Origin: Bifidobacterium tsurumiense
GTDB taxonomy: Bacteria; Actinomycetota; Actinomycetes; Actinomycetales; Bifidobacteriaceae
Direction of reading: 5' to 3'
DNA: 64,000 nucleotides
NCBI RefSeq assembly: GCF_000741765.1
Contig: NZ_JGZU01000009.1
Location: forward strand, 86,882 to 150,881
Shown here: positions 39,254-48,637 of the stretch, piece by piece
Position numbering within the stretch: the first letter of the stretch is position 1
How the letters are laid out: each line of letters starts with the position of its first letter
The notes under the pieces: generated by a model
Told to the model about the DNA's origin: nothing
The model's input: only the letters and a program-made list of their open reading frames with translations
The model's database searches: none
Translations under genes and position numbers: made by a program

Positions 39254-40093
39254 CTACATGCAGTTGCCCATATCCTTGAGGAATTCTTCCGCCTCTTTGA
39301 CGAGCTGCTCGGCTCTCGGGGCGCCTTCGCCGGCGATAGCCTTTGCCTGGGCTTTCAAATCGTATTCATGCTCTAGATGGCGAACATATTCGCCCAAGTC
39401 TTCACTGCTGTCAGTGATATCTTCGGCCTGATGCTTCCATTGAGCCGCCTTGACAGGAAGGTTGCCTTTGTCAAGTTCTGTGCCGAGGATGAATGCGAGC
39501 CTGTCAAGCATTTGCAGAGTGGCCTGTGCGCAATCATCACCGCCTAAATATTGCGGGATCGAAGACCAAATGGATGCAGTGGAGAAGTTTTCTTCTTGAG
39601 CGATGGCATCCAAAACGGTGGGAATACCAACGGGGCCGTCAAATTCACGGTCCATCTCGCATTGTTTATGTGAATCAGATACGTCCAACGGCAGCGGACG
39701 GGTATGAGGGCATTCCGCGAACATGGAGCCCAGTGTGACGATATCGGTGACTTCGAATTCCTCCGCTATGCGGAGGCTTGTGCGGCAATAATCTATCCAA
39801 CGGTAATTGGGTTCGGGAGCGATTTGCGCATAAATGCGGGTTTCAGGATTGATGTCAATGGCAAAAAATGTGGTTTGAGGCCACAGAATGCGGCGGCGAC
39901 CTGTGACGTGGCACACCATGGGCCTGGTGCTTTGATAGTCATAGAAGCCGTCACATCGAATATGGCGCACTTCGCGGGATTCGTAGTGCGACATCAAATG
40001 ACGAATGACTCCTGTCGAAGCCTGACAGGCGTCATTCCATCCCTCAAAGGCGGCTATCAAGAAGGTGCGCCGTGCGTTTCCTGCTGTTTCCAT
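39254..40093 (-). CDS. PAC2 family protein
   Basis: 279 residues of the PAC2 (proteasome assembly chaperone 2-like) fold, widespread in actinobacteria. Visible family pieces are FLIAAFEGWNDACQASTGVIRHL at the start, FYDYQSTRPMV, TDIVTLGSMFAECPHTRP, and the C-terminal helix of charged residues. In actinobacteria its role is unsettled; bifidobacteria may have no classical 20S proteasome, so function is not inferred. GGAG lies close to the ATG. Confidence 0.9.
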   Translation of the reverse strand: METAGNARRTFLIAAFEGWNDACQASTGVIRHLMSHYESREVRHIRCDGFYDYQSTRPMVCHVTGRRRILWPQTTFFAIDINPETRIYAQIAPEPNYRWIDYCRTSLRIAEEFEVTDIVTLGSMFAECPHTRPLPLDVSDSHKQCEMDREFDGPVGIPTVLDAIAQEENFSTASIWSSIPQYLGGDDCAQATLQMLDRLAFILGTELDKGNLPVKAAQWKHQAEDITDSSEDLGEYVRHLEHEYDLKAQAKAIAGEGAPRAEQLVKEAEEFLKDMGNCM

Positions 40094-40307
40094 ATCTCCA
40101 ATGTAGCTGGGAGTTGGAGAATTCAGCAGGACTTATGCCTTTTGGTGAATCGTTGAGCCAGCTGCGATATCAGATGCCTTGTTGCGATATTTACGCTATG
40201 TGTTGTCAACCGTCAGTGTCACGGCATCGGCTGTTTGTGCACAGTAATGTTGGCAAGTTAGGGATATGCAAGCAGGAATCGAGGTATTGCAGTACGACAC
40301 GCTGATT

Positions 40308-40335
40308 TTGCAAATTGCGCGGATGTCGTTATAGT
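40308..40335 (+). promoter_or_regulatory. Promoter of the tRNA cluster
   Basis: TTGCAA at 40308-40313 and TATAGT at 40330-40335, spaced 16 bases, lie about 42 bases before tRNA-Gly. Confidence 0.6.
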
Positions 40336-40376
40336 AGTTACTCGTGCTTCGGCAGCGGTTACGCAGCTGAAAACAC

Positions 40377-40449
40377 GCGGACATAGCTTAGTTGGTAAAG
40401 CGCGACCTTGCCAAGGTTGAGAGCGCGGGTTCGAGTCCCGTTGTCCGCT
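40377..40449 (+). tRNA. tRNA-Gly (GCC)
   Basis: First gene of a four-tRNA cluster. 73 nucleotides, anticodon GCC, discriminator T; sequence identical to the minus-strand copy at 38238. Confidence 0.96.
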
Positions 40450-40477
40450 CTAAGGTCCGAGGAGTTGACGACCTTAC

Positions 40478-40548
40478 GGTGGGTTAGCCAAGCGGTTAGG
40501 CAGCGGCCTGCAAAGCCGTATAGACGAGTTCGACTCTCGTACCCACCT
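40478..40548 (+). tRNA. tRNA-Cys (GCA)
   Basis: 71 nucleotides, acceptor GGTGGGT/ACCCACC, anticodon GCA within CCTGCAAAG, and discriminator T as expected for tRNA-Cys. Confidence 0.96.
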
Positions 40549-40589
40549 CGTGATGGAGATGATTTGTTTCGTTTCCATTATGAAGACCC

Positions 40590-40661
40590 GGGCGGTTGGC
40601 GCAGAGGTAGCGCACTTCCCTGACACGGAAGGGGTCACAAGTTCGAATCTTGTATCGCCCA
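40590..40661 (+). tRNA. tRNA-Val (GAC)
   Basis: 72 nucleotides, acceptor GGGCGGT/ATCGCCC, anticodon loop CTGACAC giving GAC, discriminator A. Confidence 0.96.
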
Positions 40662-40693
40662 CTCGCGGAGTTCTCCGCACAACAACTGAATAT

Positions 40694-40766
40694 GGGTGAT
40701 TGGCGCAGCGGCTAGCGCACTTCCTTCACACGGAAGGGGTCATAGGTTCGATTCCTATATCACCCA
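40694..40766 (+). tRNA. tRNA-Val (CAC)
   Basis: 73 nucleotides, acceptor GGGTGAT/ATCACCC, anticodon loop TTCACAC giving CAC, discriminator A. It shares its anticodon stem with the preceding tRNA-Val, which suggests tandem duplication and divergence. Confidence 0.96.
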
Positions 40767-40772
40767 CATTCC

Positions 40773-40806
40773 GAGGGTTTCCATCAGGTGATGGGAACCT
40801 CTTTTG
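40773..40806 (+). terminator. Terminator of the tRNA cluster
   Basis: GAGGGTTTCCATCA pairs with TGATGGGAACCTC with one bulge, then TTTTG. Confidence 0.75.
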
Positions 40807-40964
40807 TTATCTGACCATGATTTCTGGCGCGAACCAGTCGCGTTACGGGGCTCTTCACATTGTGGCGGGGTGTGAGTGGAAAAAGAGTGAGGACGGTTCA
40901 TACTTCTTGTGTTAGCAATAAAGGCTCTTCGCATTACGACAACGCCTGCATGAGCCGAAACATC

Positions 40965-41363
40965 TCATCCATCCAGCACACTGCTCGAGCTGAGCACTTG
41001 CCCAGGGGCCTCATCAAATGGCACAAGTCGTGAACCAGCGGGGAAGGGCAGCTCGTGGACAGGTGTTGACACGGTGGCATCGCCAAAATCATCTTCCTTG
41101 ACCTTGATGCAAGCCGAACTCACCTCTACTATACGGACGCGTACCCATTCACCGGATTAAGTTTCCAAGGCATACAAGTCTGACAAACACCCAATTCCCA
41201 GTAAATCCAATGCTTGCTCAGCAGCGAGCCAATCACCGAACTGTCCAATCCTGCCCAGAAGATCAACGGGGGCGAATGCATCATGTTCTTCGCATATCCA
41301 GCCGAGTAGTTCGCCGTCTTCGCGGTGATGTTCATGCCAATTACTGGGAATAGTCGTAGCCAT
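40965..41363 (-). pseudogene. Small gene of unknown function interrupted by one stop
   Basis: A frame from ATG at 41363 encodes 68 residues (MATTIPSNWHEHHREDGELL and on to LSDLYALET), reaches TAA at 41157-41159, and then continues in the same frame for 63 coherent residues (SGEWVRVRIVEVSSACIKV onwards) to TGA at 40965. The two halves read as one 132-residue protein in which a Gln codon (CAA) became TAA. Composition is acidic and soluble; no family is recognised. Confidence 0.65.
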
Positions 41364-41444
41364 ATTCTCATAATGCAGGTTATTCCGACTGCTTCAAGTC
41401 GAATCGGATCCTCTCGATATTACATCAATGCTGAGCGCGTTCCT

Positions 41445-41500
41445 ATGAATCGCCCCGTTGAGTGACCGATCTCATATCGTTTCTCAACGGGGCGATTCAT
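41445..41500. terminator. Terminator after the flavoprotein reductase gene
   Basis: A perfect 18-bp stem, ATGAATCGCCCCGTTGAG and its complement, with a 20-base loop. It lies 24 bases beyond the stop of the minus-strand reductase gene and can stop transcripts of both strands. Confidence 0.8.
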
Positions 41501-41524
41501 GTGTCCTCACTTGATTCTTCGGCA

Positions 41525-43048
41525 TCAGGCACGATGAGGGCGAAGGACCTCCTGTGGCAATGCTTCGATGAGCCTCAGCCAGATCTCACTGGCGGTGGGG
41601 TATGAGGGCACTGCATGGCGCAAACGCTCGATCGGCACTTCGCCAATTATGGCGATTGTGGCCGAATGGATCAGTTCACCTGCCTCAGGGCCGACGAATG
41701 TGGCTCCCACTATGGCGTTTGTGGCACGGTTGATGACCAATTTGGCGCGTCCCTGTACTCCATCGCGCAATAATGAGGCGCCTGCGGCAGCAGTGTATGG
41801 AACCTCCGTTGTCACCACATCGATGCCGGATTTGCGAGCCGCAGCTTCTGTAAAGCCCGTGGATGCGACCTGTGGGTCTGTGAAGATAACATGCGGAACC
41901 GGAACAAACTCAGGGGTTTCATCAGGCGTCCGACCTGCGGCGATATCGGCAATACGTTCGCCGATGACGCGTGCCTGATATTTGCCCATATGCGTCAAGA
42001 GTGCCTTTCCGTTGGCATCTCCAACGGCATAGAGCCATTCCGGCATGTTCTCGTGAAGGATGTCTTCAGGTGTCAAACCGATGGATTCAAGATTCAGCTT
42101 TTCCAGCAGAGGCTTGCGTCCTGTGGCGACTAATATTTCATCGGCGTCAATCGAATCGCCATCAAGTTCGATATGCACAGTGCCGCCATGCAACTTACCA
42201 AGTTCCGGTGTTGTTTCAACATCTTTGCGGGTTGCTGATTTCGCCTGAGTATTGGTGAGTACGCGTACGCCAAGCTTTGTCAGGGCATCCAAAACTATTT
42301 CAGATGCGAAAGGTTCCTGTCCTTTGAGTAGCTCAGCACCGCGAACCAACATGGTCACATCGCTTCCCAAGGCGGTCATCCAGGTGGCCGCCTCGCAAGC
42401 CACAACGCCCCCGCCGACAATCACAAGACGTTCCGGTACCTCGGTCACGGCTGTGACATCGCGTGAATCCCAAGGTTCAACGTTCTGCAATACTGCCGGT
42501 ATGGATGGCCGTGAGCCGGTGGCGATGATAACAGCTTTGCGTGCTTCGATGATTTTCCTGCCGTCGGGGCCATCGACAGCGAGAAGACGTTCGCCGATAA
42601 TTTGTGCCCAGCCGCGGATTACCGCGAGATCGACACTTTCGGCCCATTTCACTTGGCCTGCATCATCGTAGTGAGAAACCCAATCATCCCTGCGTGCGAG
42701 GAGAGCGTCTCGATCAATTTCCGCCCCTGTCAGCCCAGGCAAATGGCGTGCAGTATTTGCGACCTCAAGGGGTCGGAGCAAAGCCTTTGATGGCATGCAT
42801 GCGTAATACGAGCATTCGCCGCCCATTTTTTCGCCTTCGATAATGGCTGCGGTCATATCGGTGCCTTGAACGGCATATTGTGCGGCATTTTCGCCGGCAG
42901 GACCTCCGCCGATAACAACAACATCAAATACTTCATCGACATGGTCGCCTTGGGGGTGCGCGGGATTGGAGAGTGCGGAGGAGTGAGCAGAAGCTTCAGC
43001 AGACTCGGCTGCTAGGGTAGTCATTCTCTGTTGTGTTGCTTGTGTCAT
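41525..43048 (-). CDS. FAD-dependent pyridine nucleotide-disulfide oxidoreductase (Lpd-like)
   Basis: 507 residues. The FAD loop VVVIGGGPAGENAAQYA is near residue 45, the redox-active cysteine pair is in GECSYYACMPSKALL (C-x4-C), the NAD(P) loop is VIVGGGVVACEAATWM near 215, and the second FAD motif is YAVGDANGKALLTH. The C-terminal interface helix reads VPSYPTASEIW: where class I enzymes have His-Pro-Thr-x-x-Glu, His is Tyr while Glu remains. Known 2-oxo acid dehydrogenase complexes are not seen nearby, so a stand-alone disulfide or quinone reductase is more likely than a true E3 subunit. The start is uncertain (ATG 43048 or 43024). Confidence 0.88.
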   Translation of the reverse strand: MTQATQQRMTTLAAESAEASAHSSALSNPAHPQGDHVDEVFDVVVIGGGPAGENAAQYAVQGTDMTAAIIEGEKMGGECSYYACMPSKALLRPLEVANTARHLPGLTGAEIDRDALLARRDDWVSHYDDAGQVKWAESVDLAVIRGWAQIIGERLLAVDGPDGRKIIEARKAVIIATGSRPSIPAVLQNVEPWDSRDVTAVTEVPERLVIVGGGVVACEAATWMTALGSDVTMLVRGAELLKGQEPFASEIVLDALTKLGVRVLTNTQAKSATRKDVETTPELGKLHGGTVHIELDGDSIDADEILVATGRKPLLEKLNLESIGLTPEDILHENMPEWLYAVGDANGKALLTHMGKYQARVIGERIADIAAGRTPDETPEFVPVPHVIFTDPQVASTGFTEAAARKSGIDVVTTEVPYTAAAGASLLRDGVQGRAKLVINRATNAIVGATFVGPEAGELIHSATIAIIGEVPIERLRHAVPSYPTASEIWLRLIEALPQEVLRPHRA

Positions 43049-43138
43049 GCTTGCGATGTTGTCACAGCTGATTACCGAGTTTTTGCCCGTTCGCCATTGG
43101 CTAAGTCAGCCGAGGATAATCGCAGCAAGAACATGAAA

Positions 43139-43178
43139 CCCCGGTGAATATCCGTGTTATTGCGGCAATCCACCGGGG
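43139..43178. terminator. Terminator after the NagD-like gene
   Basis: CCCCGGTG pairs with CACCGGGG around a 24-base loop, in the minus-strand tail of the NagD-like gene. Confidence 0.6.
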
Positions 43179-43243
43179 CCTCGATCGGTTTGTTCTAAAC
43201 TGATTCAGCCAATACTGATTATTGTTGAACTTTCGGCCTAGAC

Positions 43244-44083
43244 CTACTTATTCTGATTGTATTCCTGCGCACCATGCACGAGAGAGACAGCATCGCCGAC
43301 ACCATCGAATACGTCGAATGGACGGAATGGGTAATTGGCGATTTGTTCACGCGAAGTGGAACCGGAAAGCACCAAATATGTGCGCAGACCAGCTTCAACA
43401 CCGGCTTGTACGTCGGTATCCATGCGGTCACCAATCATGGCCGCATTCTCTGAGTGGACCCCGATCTTATTCAAACCTGCGCGGATCATCACAGGATTCG
43501 GCTTGCCCACGAAATATGGCTTCTTGCCGGTTGCCGCGGTAATCATCGCTGCGATGGCTCCTGTGGCGGGCAAGGTTCCCTGATCCGAAGGACCGGAAAC
43601 ATCGGGATTGGTGGCGATGAACTTCGCACCCTTCTCGATCAAACGAATGGCATGGGTCAACGCCGCAAAATCATAGGACCGCACTTCTCCCAAAACCACA
43701 TATTCAGGATCGACATCAGTCATAATGTATCCGGCTCCATGCAATGCAGTGGTCAGGCCGGCCTCACCGATCACATACGCAGATGAGCGTGGTGATTGTT
43801 GCTTCAGGAAAGCGGCCGTCGCGTTGGCACTCGTCCAGATATGATCCTCAGGAACATCGAGTCCCGAACGTGCAAGACGTGCAGAAAGATCACGGTTCGT
43901 GAAGATTGAGTTATTGGTAAGAACCAGGAATGGGCAACCGTGTACGCGCAGTGCGCTCAAAAACTCCTGGGAGCCTGGAAGTGCTCGGTTTTCCTTCACA
44001 AGCACGCCATCCATATCGGTCATCCATGCGGAGATGGGTGGCATATCCTCGAGGGCGATTGGGTCATTTGTTGGTGCAATCAT
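43244..44083 (-). CDS. HAD-IIA family phosphatase (NagD-like)
   Basis: 279 residues. Motif I AWMTDMDGVLVKENRALPG (both Asp present) near residue 20, motif II FLVLTNNS, conserved ATNPD (FIATNPDVSGPSDQG) and motif IV MIGDRMDTDVQAGVEAGLRTYLVLSG place it in the NagD/AraL group, which dephosphorylates sugar or nucleotide phosphates. The usual length is about 260, so it is complete. It runs towards the reductase gene and has a weak GAAAG ribosome site. Confidence 0.92.
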   Translation of the reverse strand: MIAPTNDPIALEDMPPISAWMTDMDGVLVKENRALPGSQEFLSALRVHGCPFLVLTNNSIFTNRDLSARLARSGLDVPEDHIWTSANATAAFLKQQSPRSSAYVIGEAGLTTALHGAGYIMTDVDPEYVVLGEVRSYDFAALTHAIRLIEKGAKFIATNPDVSGPSDQGTLPATGAIAAMITAATGKKPYFVGKPNPVMIRAGLNKIGVHSENAAMIGDRMDTDVQAGVEAGLRTYLVLSGSTSREQIANYPFRPFDVFDGVGDAVSLVHGAQEYNQNK

Positions 44084-44230
44084 TTCGGTCGTCTTTCTTT
44101 CGGAGGATTATTGGATTCCTTAGCAATATCCTTCGTCCATTCTATCCGTACAGCCGTTTCTTGTGGATTGCCTGTGAGTTTGCTAGATATCACAACACCC
44201 GCAACCAGAAAGCATGCCAAAGCGAGCGTG

Positions 44231-44611
44231 TCAATCGCGGTTCAATCGCTCATTGATCCACTCAAGCAAGATGATTGCATGGTTGCATTGGGGATCCTTA
44301 GCCGCATATAACAGGGTCACATTGTGGGTTGCCAACAACGCCCGCACGTCCTCAACGAATTGTTGAGCCTCGGGTCTGGCATCGAGTTCCTCCACATAGC
44401 GTGAACGGAACTCGTCGAAACGCTCAGGTTTATGACCGAACCATTTGCGCAATTCAGGTGTCGGCGTTATTTCCGTCTTCGCCCATCGGTCCAAGGCGGC
44501 TCGCTCCTTGGAAACACCACGGGGCCATACTCGGTCCACCAGTATGCGTGTCCCGTCATCGTCTGCGGGTTCTTCATATATGCGTTTGATACGAAGTTCA
44601 TGTGCTGTCAT
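44231..44611 (-). CDS. DUF488 family protein
   Basis: 126 residues. Recognised by the compact family pattern IKRIYEEPADDDGTRILVDRVWPRG, then DRWAKTEITPTPELRKWF, FRSRYVEEL and a C-terminal TLLYAAKDPQCNHAIILLEWI. The Cys and the preceding Lys-Asp in AKDPQCNHA are conserved in the group. Function is unknown; a small redox or nucleotide role is only speculation. Start 44611 has AAGGA upstream; a longer frame to 45061 overlaps thrS on the other strand and is not supported. Confidence 0.85.
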   Translation of the reverse strand: MTAHELRIKRIYEEPADDDGTRILVDRVWPRGVSKERAALDRWAKTEITPTPELRKWFGHKPERFDEFRSRYVEELDARPEAQQFVEDVRALLATHNVTLLYAAKDPQCNHAIILLEWINERLNRD

Positions 44612-44769
44612 AAGCCTGTCCTTGGATCGATGCGTTCGAGCTATTTTCATGGTAGATCCGTATCGGCGAAAGGGAAGCCCCGGGATGTGAGTGTTGTCAC
44701 CATCCACGCATAAGGTATGCATTGGTTGGAAAGAACAAGTCGAACTGTTTTGGCTTGCCCCGAAAACCG

Positions 44770-44831
44770 ATAATCCGTAACGTCCAGGCCTGCACATTGG
44801 TACCGCGGGCCCCGATAGCAAAGGACACCTC
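44770..44831 (+). promoter_or_regulatory. Possible T-box-like leader of thrS
   Basis: TGGTACCGCGG at about 44798-44808 equals the T-box core (UGGNACCGCG) that pairs with the tRNA 3' end. It lies within GGCCTGC...GCGGGCC, which can form a seven-pair stem, and 23 bases before the thrS start. No clear specifier stem I was identified in the 150 bases upstream, so this is tentative. Confidence 0.35.
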
Positions 44832-46862
44832 ATGGCTGAACAGCTCATCTCCATAATCCTCGACGGACAGCGGAAGGAGGTGGAAGCCAGCCAAACCGGC
44901 GTGCAGCTCTTCGCACAAGACAAGAACATCATCGCAGTGCGACTGAACGGTGAACCCCGTGATCTGTACACACCGTTGCACGACGGTGACACGGTGGAAC
45001 CGATCGCATTGGATAGCGAAGACGGCGTTGCAATCATGCGCCATTCAGCAACCCATGTCATGGCTCAGGCGGTTCAGGAAATCCGTCCTGATGCCAAGTT
45101 GGGCATCGGCCCGGTTATTGATAACGGCTTCTACTACGACTTCGACGTCGCCGAGCCATTTACTCCAGAGGATCTGAAGGATATTGAAAAGCGCATGCAG
45201 CGCATCATCAAGTCCTCCCAGTCCTTCCGCCGCCGTGTGGTGACCGAGGACGAGGCGCGTGCAGAGGAAGCCGAGCAGCCTTATAAGCTCGAGCTCATCG
45301 GCGTGAAGGAAGCTGAGATCGATGCCGATGCGGCCACAGAAGTGTCCACGGGCGAATTGAGCATGTACGACAATGTGGATCGTGACGGCAATGTGGTGTG
45401 GAAGGATCTGTGCCGCGGACCTCATCTGCCGAACACCAGATTCATCAAGGCCTTTAAGTTGGAGCGAACTGCCGCTGCGTACTGGCGCGGTTCTGAGGCG
45501 AATCCCATGCTGCAGCGCATTTATGGCGTTGCTTTCGCTACCAAGGATGATCTCAAGGCATATGTGCAGCGCATGGAAGAGGCTGCAAAGCGCGATCATC
45601 GCAAGCTGGGTCAGGAAATGGATCTCTTCTCCTTCCCCGAGGAAATCGGACCAGGACTTGCTGTCTTCCATCCAAAGGGTGCCGCAATCATCAATGCGAT
45701 GGAGGATTATTCCCGCGAAGCGCATCGCAAGCATCACTACAGCTTTGTGCAGACCCCTCATATCACCAAGGGCAATCTGTATGAGATTTCAGGCCATTTG
45801 CAGTGGTACAAGGATGGCATGTATCCGCCAATGCGCATGGATGAAGAGCGTGACGAGAATGGCAATGTGACCAAGCAGGGCTTCGATTACTACCTGAAGC
45901 CAATGAACTGCCCGATGCATAACCTGATTTTCAAGTCCCGTCAGCGTTCCTATCGTGAGCTGCCCTTGCGTTTGTTCGAGTTCGGCACTGTGTATCGCTA
46001 TGAGAAGTCCGGTGTGGTGCACGGCCTTACCCGTGTGCGTGGCTTGACCCAGGACGATTCCCATATCTATTGCACGCGCGAGCAGATGAAGGATGAGCTC
46101 AAGAGCTTGCTCAACTTCGTGCTCGGACTGCTCAAGGACTTCGGTCTCAACGACTTCTATCTTGAGCTTTCCACCAAGGATGAACACAAGTTCGTCGGAT
46201 CGGATGAAGTCTGGGAGGAAGCGACCAACACCCTGGCAGAGGTTGCCAAGGACTCCGGCCTTGAACTGGTTGCGGATCCGGGCGGAGCTGCGTTCTACGG
46301 TCCTAAGATTTCCGTGCAGGCACGCGATGCCATTGGACGCACCTGGCAGGTTTCCACGATTCAGCTTGATTTCAACCTTCCTGAGCGTTTCCAGTTGGAA
46401 TACATTGCAGCTGATGGCACTCACAAGCGTCCTGTGATGATTCACCGTGCGCTCTTCGGTTCAATCGAACGATTCTTCGCGATTTTGCTGGAGCATTATG
46501 CAGGTGCGTTCCCGGCTTGGCTTGCACCTGTACAGCTGACCGCGATTCCGGTTGCGGATGAATTTGCCCCGCATCTGGAATCCTTCGTGGAGGATCTGCG
46601 CGACCATATGGTGCGCTGCGAAATCGATCGTTCAGATGATCGCTTCGGCAAGAAGATTCGCAACGCTTCCAAGTCCAAGGTGCCATTCACCCTTATCGCT
46701 GGCGAAGAGGATGTCAACAATAATGCAGTGAGCTTCCGCTTCCGCGACGGTAGCCAACTGAACGGCGTTCCTGTTGATCAAGCCAAGGCATGGATCTTGG
46801 AGGTTATCAACAAGCGCGTTCAGGTGAATTCCGCCGATGAATTCACTGAGGCTACCAAGTAG
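44832..46862 (+). CDS. thrS: Threonine-tRNA ligase
   Basis: Class II synthetase charging tRNA-Thr. N-terminal TGS domain (residues 1-60), the HxxxH editing-domain motif HSATHVMAQ near residue 73, zinc-binding [10 protein letters not shown] near 358, motif II region [22 protein letters not shown], and motif [20 protein letters not shown]. The anticodon-binding domain follows ([11 protein letters not shown] onwards). 676 residues, standard. AAAGGA precedes the ATG. Confidence 0.98.
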   Translation: MAEQLISIILDGQRKEVEASQTGVQLFAQDKNIIAVRLNGEPRDLYTPLHDGDTVEPIALDSEDGVAIMRHSATHVMAQAVQEIRPDAKLGIGPVIDNGFYYDFDVAEPFTPEDLKDIEKRMQRIIKSSQSFRRRVVTEDEARAEEAEQPYKLELIGVKEAEIDADAATEVSTGELSMYDNVDRDGNVVWKDLCRGPHLPNTRFIKAFKLERTAAAYWRGSEANPMLQRIYGVAFATKDDLKAYVQRMEEAAKRDHRKLGQEMDLFSFPEEIGPGLAVFHPKGAAIINAMEDYSREAHRKHHYSFVQTPHITKGNLYEISGHLQWYKDGMYPPMRMDEERDENGNVTKQGFDYYLKPMNCPMHNLIFKSRQRSYRELPLRLFEFGTVYRYEKSGVVHGLTRVRGLTQDDSHIYCTREQMKDELKSLLNFVLGLLKDFGLNDFYLELSTKDEHKFVGSDEVWEEATNTLAEVAKDSGLELVADPGGAAFYGPKISVQARDAIGRTWQVSTIQLDFNLPERFQLEYIAADGTHKRPVMIHRALFGSIERFFAILLEHYAGAFPAWLAPVQLTAIPVADEFAPHLESFVEDLRDHMVRCEIDRSDDRFGKKIRNASKSKVPFTLIAGEEDVNNNAVSFRFRDGSQLNGVPVDQAKAWILEVINKRVQVNSADEFTEATK

Positions 46863-46919
46863 TCGAAGTACGCACGGACGCGCTATTGATTGCGATCAAT
46901 GCGTGGCGGCAAGACATCG

Positions 46920-46968
46920 GGCGGTTGTCTGAATTTACTATCCGGTAAATTCGGGCAGCCGCCTTTTC
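46920..46968 (+). terminator. Terminator after thrS
   Basis: GGCGGTTGTCTGAATTTAC pairs with GTAAATTCGGGCAGCCGCC with small bulges, followed by TTTTCTT. Confidence 0.85.
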
Positions 46969-47116
46969 TTGTCTTTCCTTATGCAACATTTCCAGGGGGC
47001 CATGCACGGTCGGAAGAGGTCTGAGCGTCCATGAAGCCATTGGGATGTCCTGAATCGCCAAGTTTGGGTCTACACTCGATATCGGCAATGCTGTGCTATA
47101 CATCGAAAGGACTGGC

Positions 47117-47767
47117 ATGCTGGAACATCTGCGTGCACCATTGAAGCGTCTTATTGAACCGATTGCGAAGGCATTGATTTCCATCGGATTGACCGCCGAT
47201 GCGGTAACGGTTATCGGTTCGATTGGCACCATAGTAGTGGCACTGCTTACCGGCATAACGGGCAGGCTGTTTCCAGGCGCACTGATCCTCACCTTCCTGG
47301 TGCTCTTTGATTCCTTGGACGGTTCCATCGCCGCTCTGACAACAGGGGGCACTCGATTCGGGGCGTTCCTTGATTCCACGCTTGACAGGATTGCGGACTG
47401 GGCACTGCTGGCTGGCTTGGAAATATATTTCGTGATGCATGGTGATCTGGGACACGACGCCGCAGGCAATATGTGGGGGACCTCCGGCGTAGTGGTCACC
47501 TATATCGGCATGTTTGCCGCACTCTATGGCATTATGACCTCCGTTGTCACTTCGTATGCCAGAGCGAGGGCGGAATCACTGGGCTGTGAGGCAAAAGAGG
47601 GGATTGCCGCGCGCGCGGACAGATTGCTGATCATCCTCTTGGGCATGGCAATAGCCGACTGGTCCGGTCAGGATCTGTGGCTATCGGCGGCCTTGATCCT
47701 GCTATGCGCTCTGGGAACGATTACCGTCATTCAGCGCATCATGGTGGTGCGCAGTCAGCTGCAGTAG
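47117..47767 (+). CDS. pgsA: CDP-alcohol phosphatidyltransferase (phosphatidylinositol-phosphate synthase-like)
   Basis: Membrane enzyme joining CDP-diacylglycerol to an alcohol phosphate. The motif region reads DSLDGSIAALTTGGTRFGA and then FLDSTLDRIAD (residues ~57-90); it keeps all four metal-binding Asp residues and the GGTRFGA linker of actinobacterial phosphatidylinositol-phosphate synthases. However, the Arg of the standard DG-x2-AR motif is Ala. About five hydrophobic segments in 216 residues. Start 47117 follows GAAAGGA. yebC and the ruv genes follow on the same strand. Product specificity (inositol versus glycerol) is inferred from the linker only. Confidence 0.85.
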   Translation: MLEHLRAPLKRLIEPIAKALISIGLTADAVTVIGSIGTIVVALLTGITGRLFPGALILTFLVLFDSLDGSIAALTTGGTRFGAFLDSTLDRIADWALLAGLEIYFVMHGDLGHDAAGNMWGTSGVVVTYIGMFAALYGIMTSVVTSYARARAESLGCEAKEGIAARADRLLIILLGMAIADWSGQDLWLSAALILLCALGTITVIQRIMVVRSQLQ

Positions 47768-47878
47768 TCGGACAAGCCACAGCGCTTATGGCGAACATCC
47801 AATACATATACAATGTCTTGTCGCCAAAGCGCATTAAAATCATCACGTTTATTAATTCGTATACGTGCTAGGAGCATT

Positions 47879-48634
47879 ATGTCAGGGCATTCCAAGTGGG
47901 CGACCACCAAGCATAAGAAGGCCGCCATTGACGCCAAGCGTGGCAAGCTGTTTGCCAAGCTGATCAAGAACATTGAAATTGCAGCGCGTACCGGTGGCGG
48001 CGATCCGGATGGCAATCCGACGCTGTACGATGCAATCGTCAAGGCAAAGAAGGCTTCTATGCCGGCCGATAACATCAAGCGTGCTGTCAAGCGTGGCTCC
48101 GGAGAAGAGGCTGGCGCCGCGAACTATGAAGAAATCGTCTATGAGGGCTACGCTCCCGCTGGAATCGGTCTCATCATCGAATGCTTGACCGATAACCGTA
48201 ACCGCGCCGCCGCTGAGGTGCGTTCCACCTTGACCAAGGGAAACGGCTCCTTGGCAACCACCGGATCCGTGAGCTTCAACTTCGAGCGCAAGGGTCAGAT
48301 CGTCGTTCCTTCAGAAGGTGTGGATTTCGACAAGCTGTTCGAATTGGCAGCCGAAGCAGGTGCAGAAGACGTGACCGACGATGGTGAGGTGTTCTCCGTC
48401 ATCACCGATCCAAGCGATATGATCACCGTTCGCAAGGCTCTTCAGGAAGCCAATATCGACTATGATTCTGCCGATTTGGTCATGATTCCGAAGAATGAGG
48501 TCGAACTCAGCCTCGAAGATGCACAGAAGGTGTCCCGTTTGATCGACAACCTCGACGATCTGGACGATGTGCAGAATATCTACAGCAACTGGACGGCTTC
48601 GGATGAAGTCATGGAACAGTTGGATGCCGAGTAG
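47879..48634 (+). CDS. YebC/PmpR family regulator
   Basis: 251 residues with the invariant N-terminus [24 protein letters not shown], then RAVKRGSGE and [24 protein letters not shown] in the middle. Family members bind DNA or assist translation of proline-rich stretches. The ATG at 47879 has TAGGAG. It sits three bases before ruvC, the usual arrangement in many bacteria. Confidence 0.95.
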   Translation: MSGHSKWATTKHKKAAIDAKRGKLFAKLIKNIEIAARTGGGDPDGNPTLYDAIVKAKKASMPADNIKRAVKRGSGEEAGAANYEEIVYEGYAPAGIGLIIECLTDNRNRAAAEVRSTLTKGNGSLATTGSVSFNFERKGQIVVPSEGVDFDKLFELAAEAGAEDVTDDGEVFSVITDPSDMITVRKALQEANIDYDSADLVMIPKNEVELSLEDAQKVSRLIDNLDDLDDVQNIYSNWTASDEVMEQLDAE

Positions 48635-48637
48635 CCA

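Noticed and set aside
38238..40449. Genomic island bounded by tRNA-Gly copies
   Set aside because: No integrase, attachment-site duplication of the direct kind or base-composition shift is seen; the copies are inverted, so inversion rather than integration is the better idea.
44612..45061. Upstream extension of the DUF488 gene
   Set aside because: It overlaps thrS on the other strand, the composition changes, and a good start exists at 44611.
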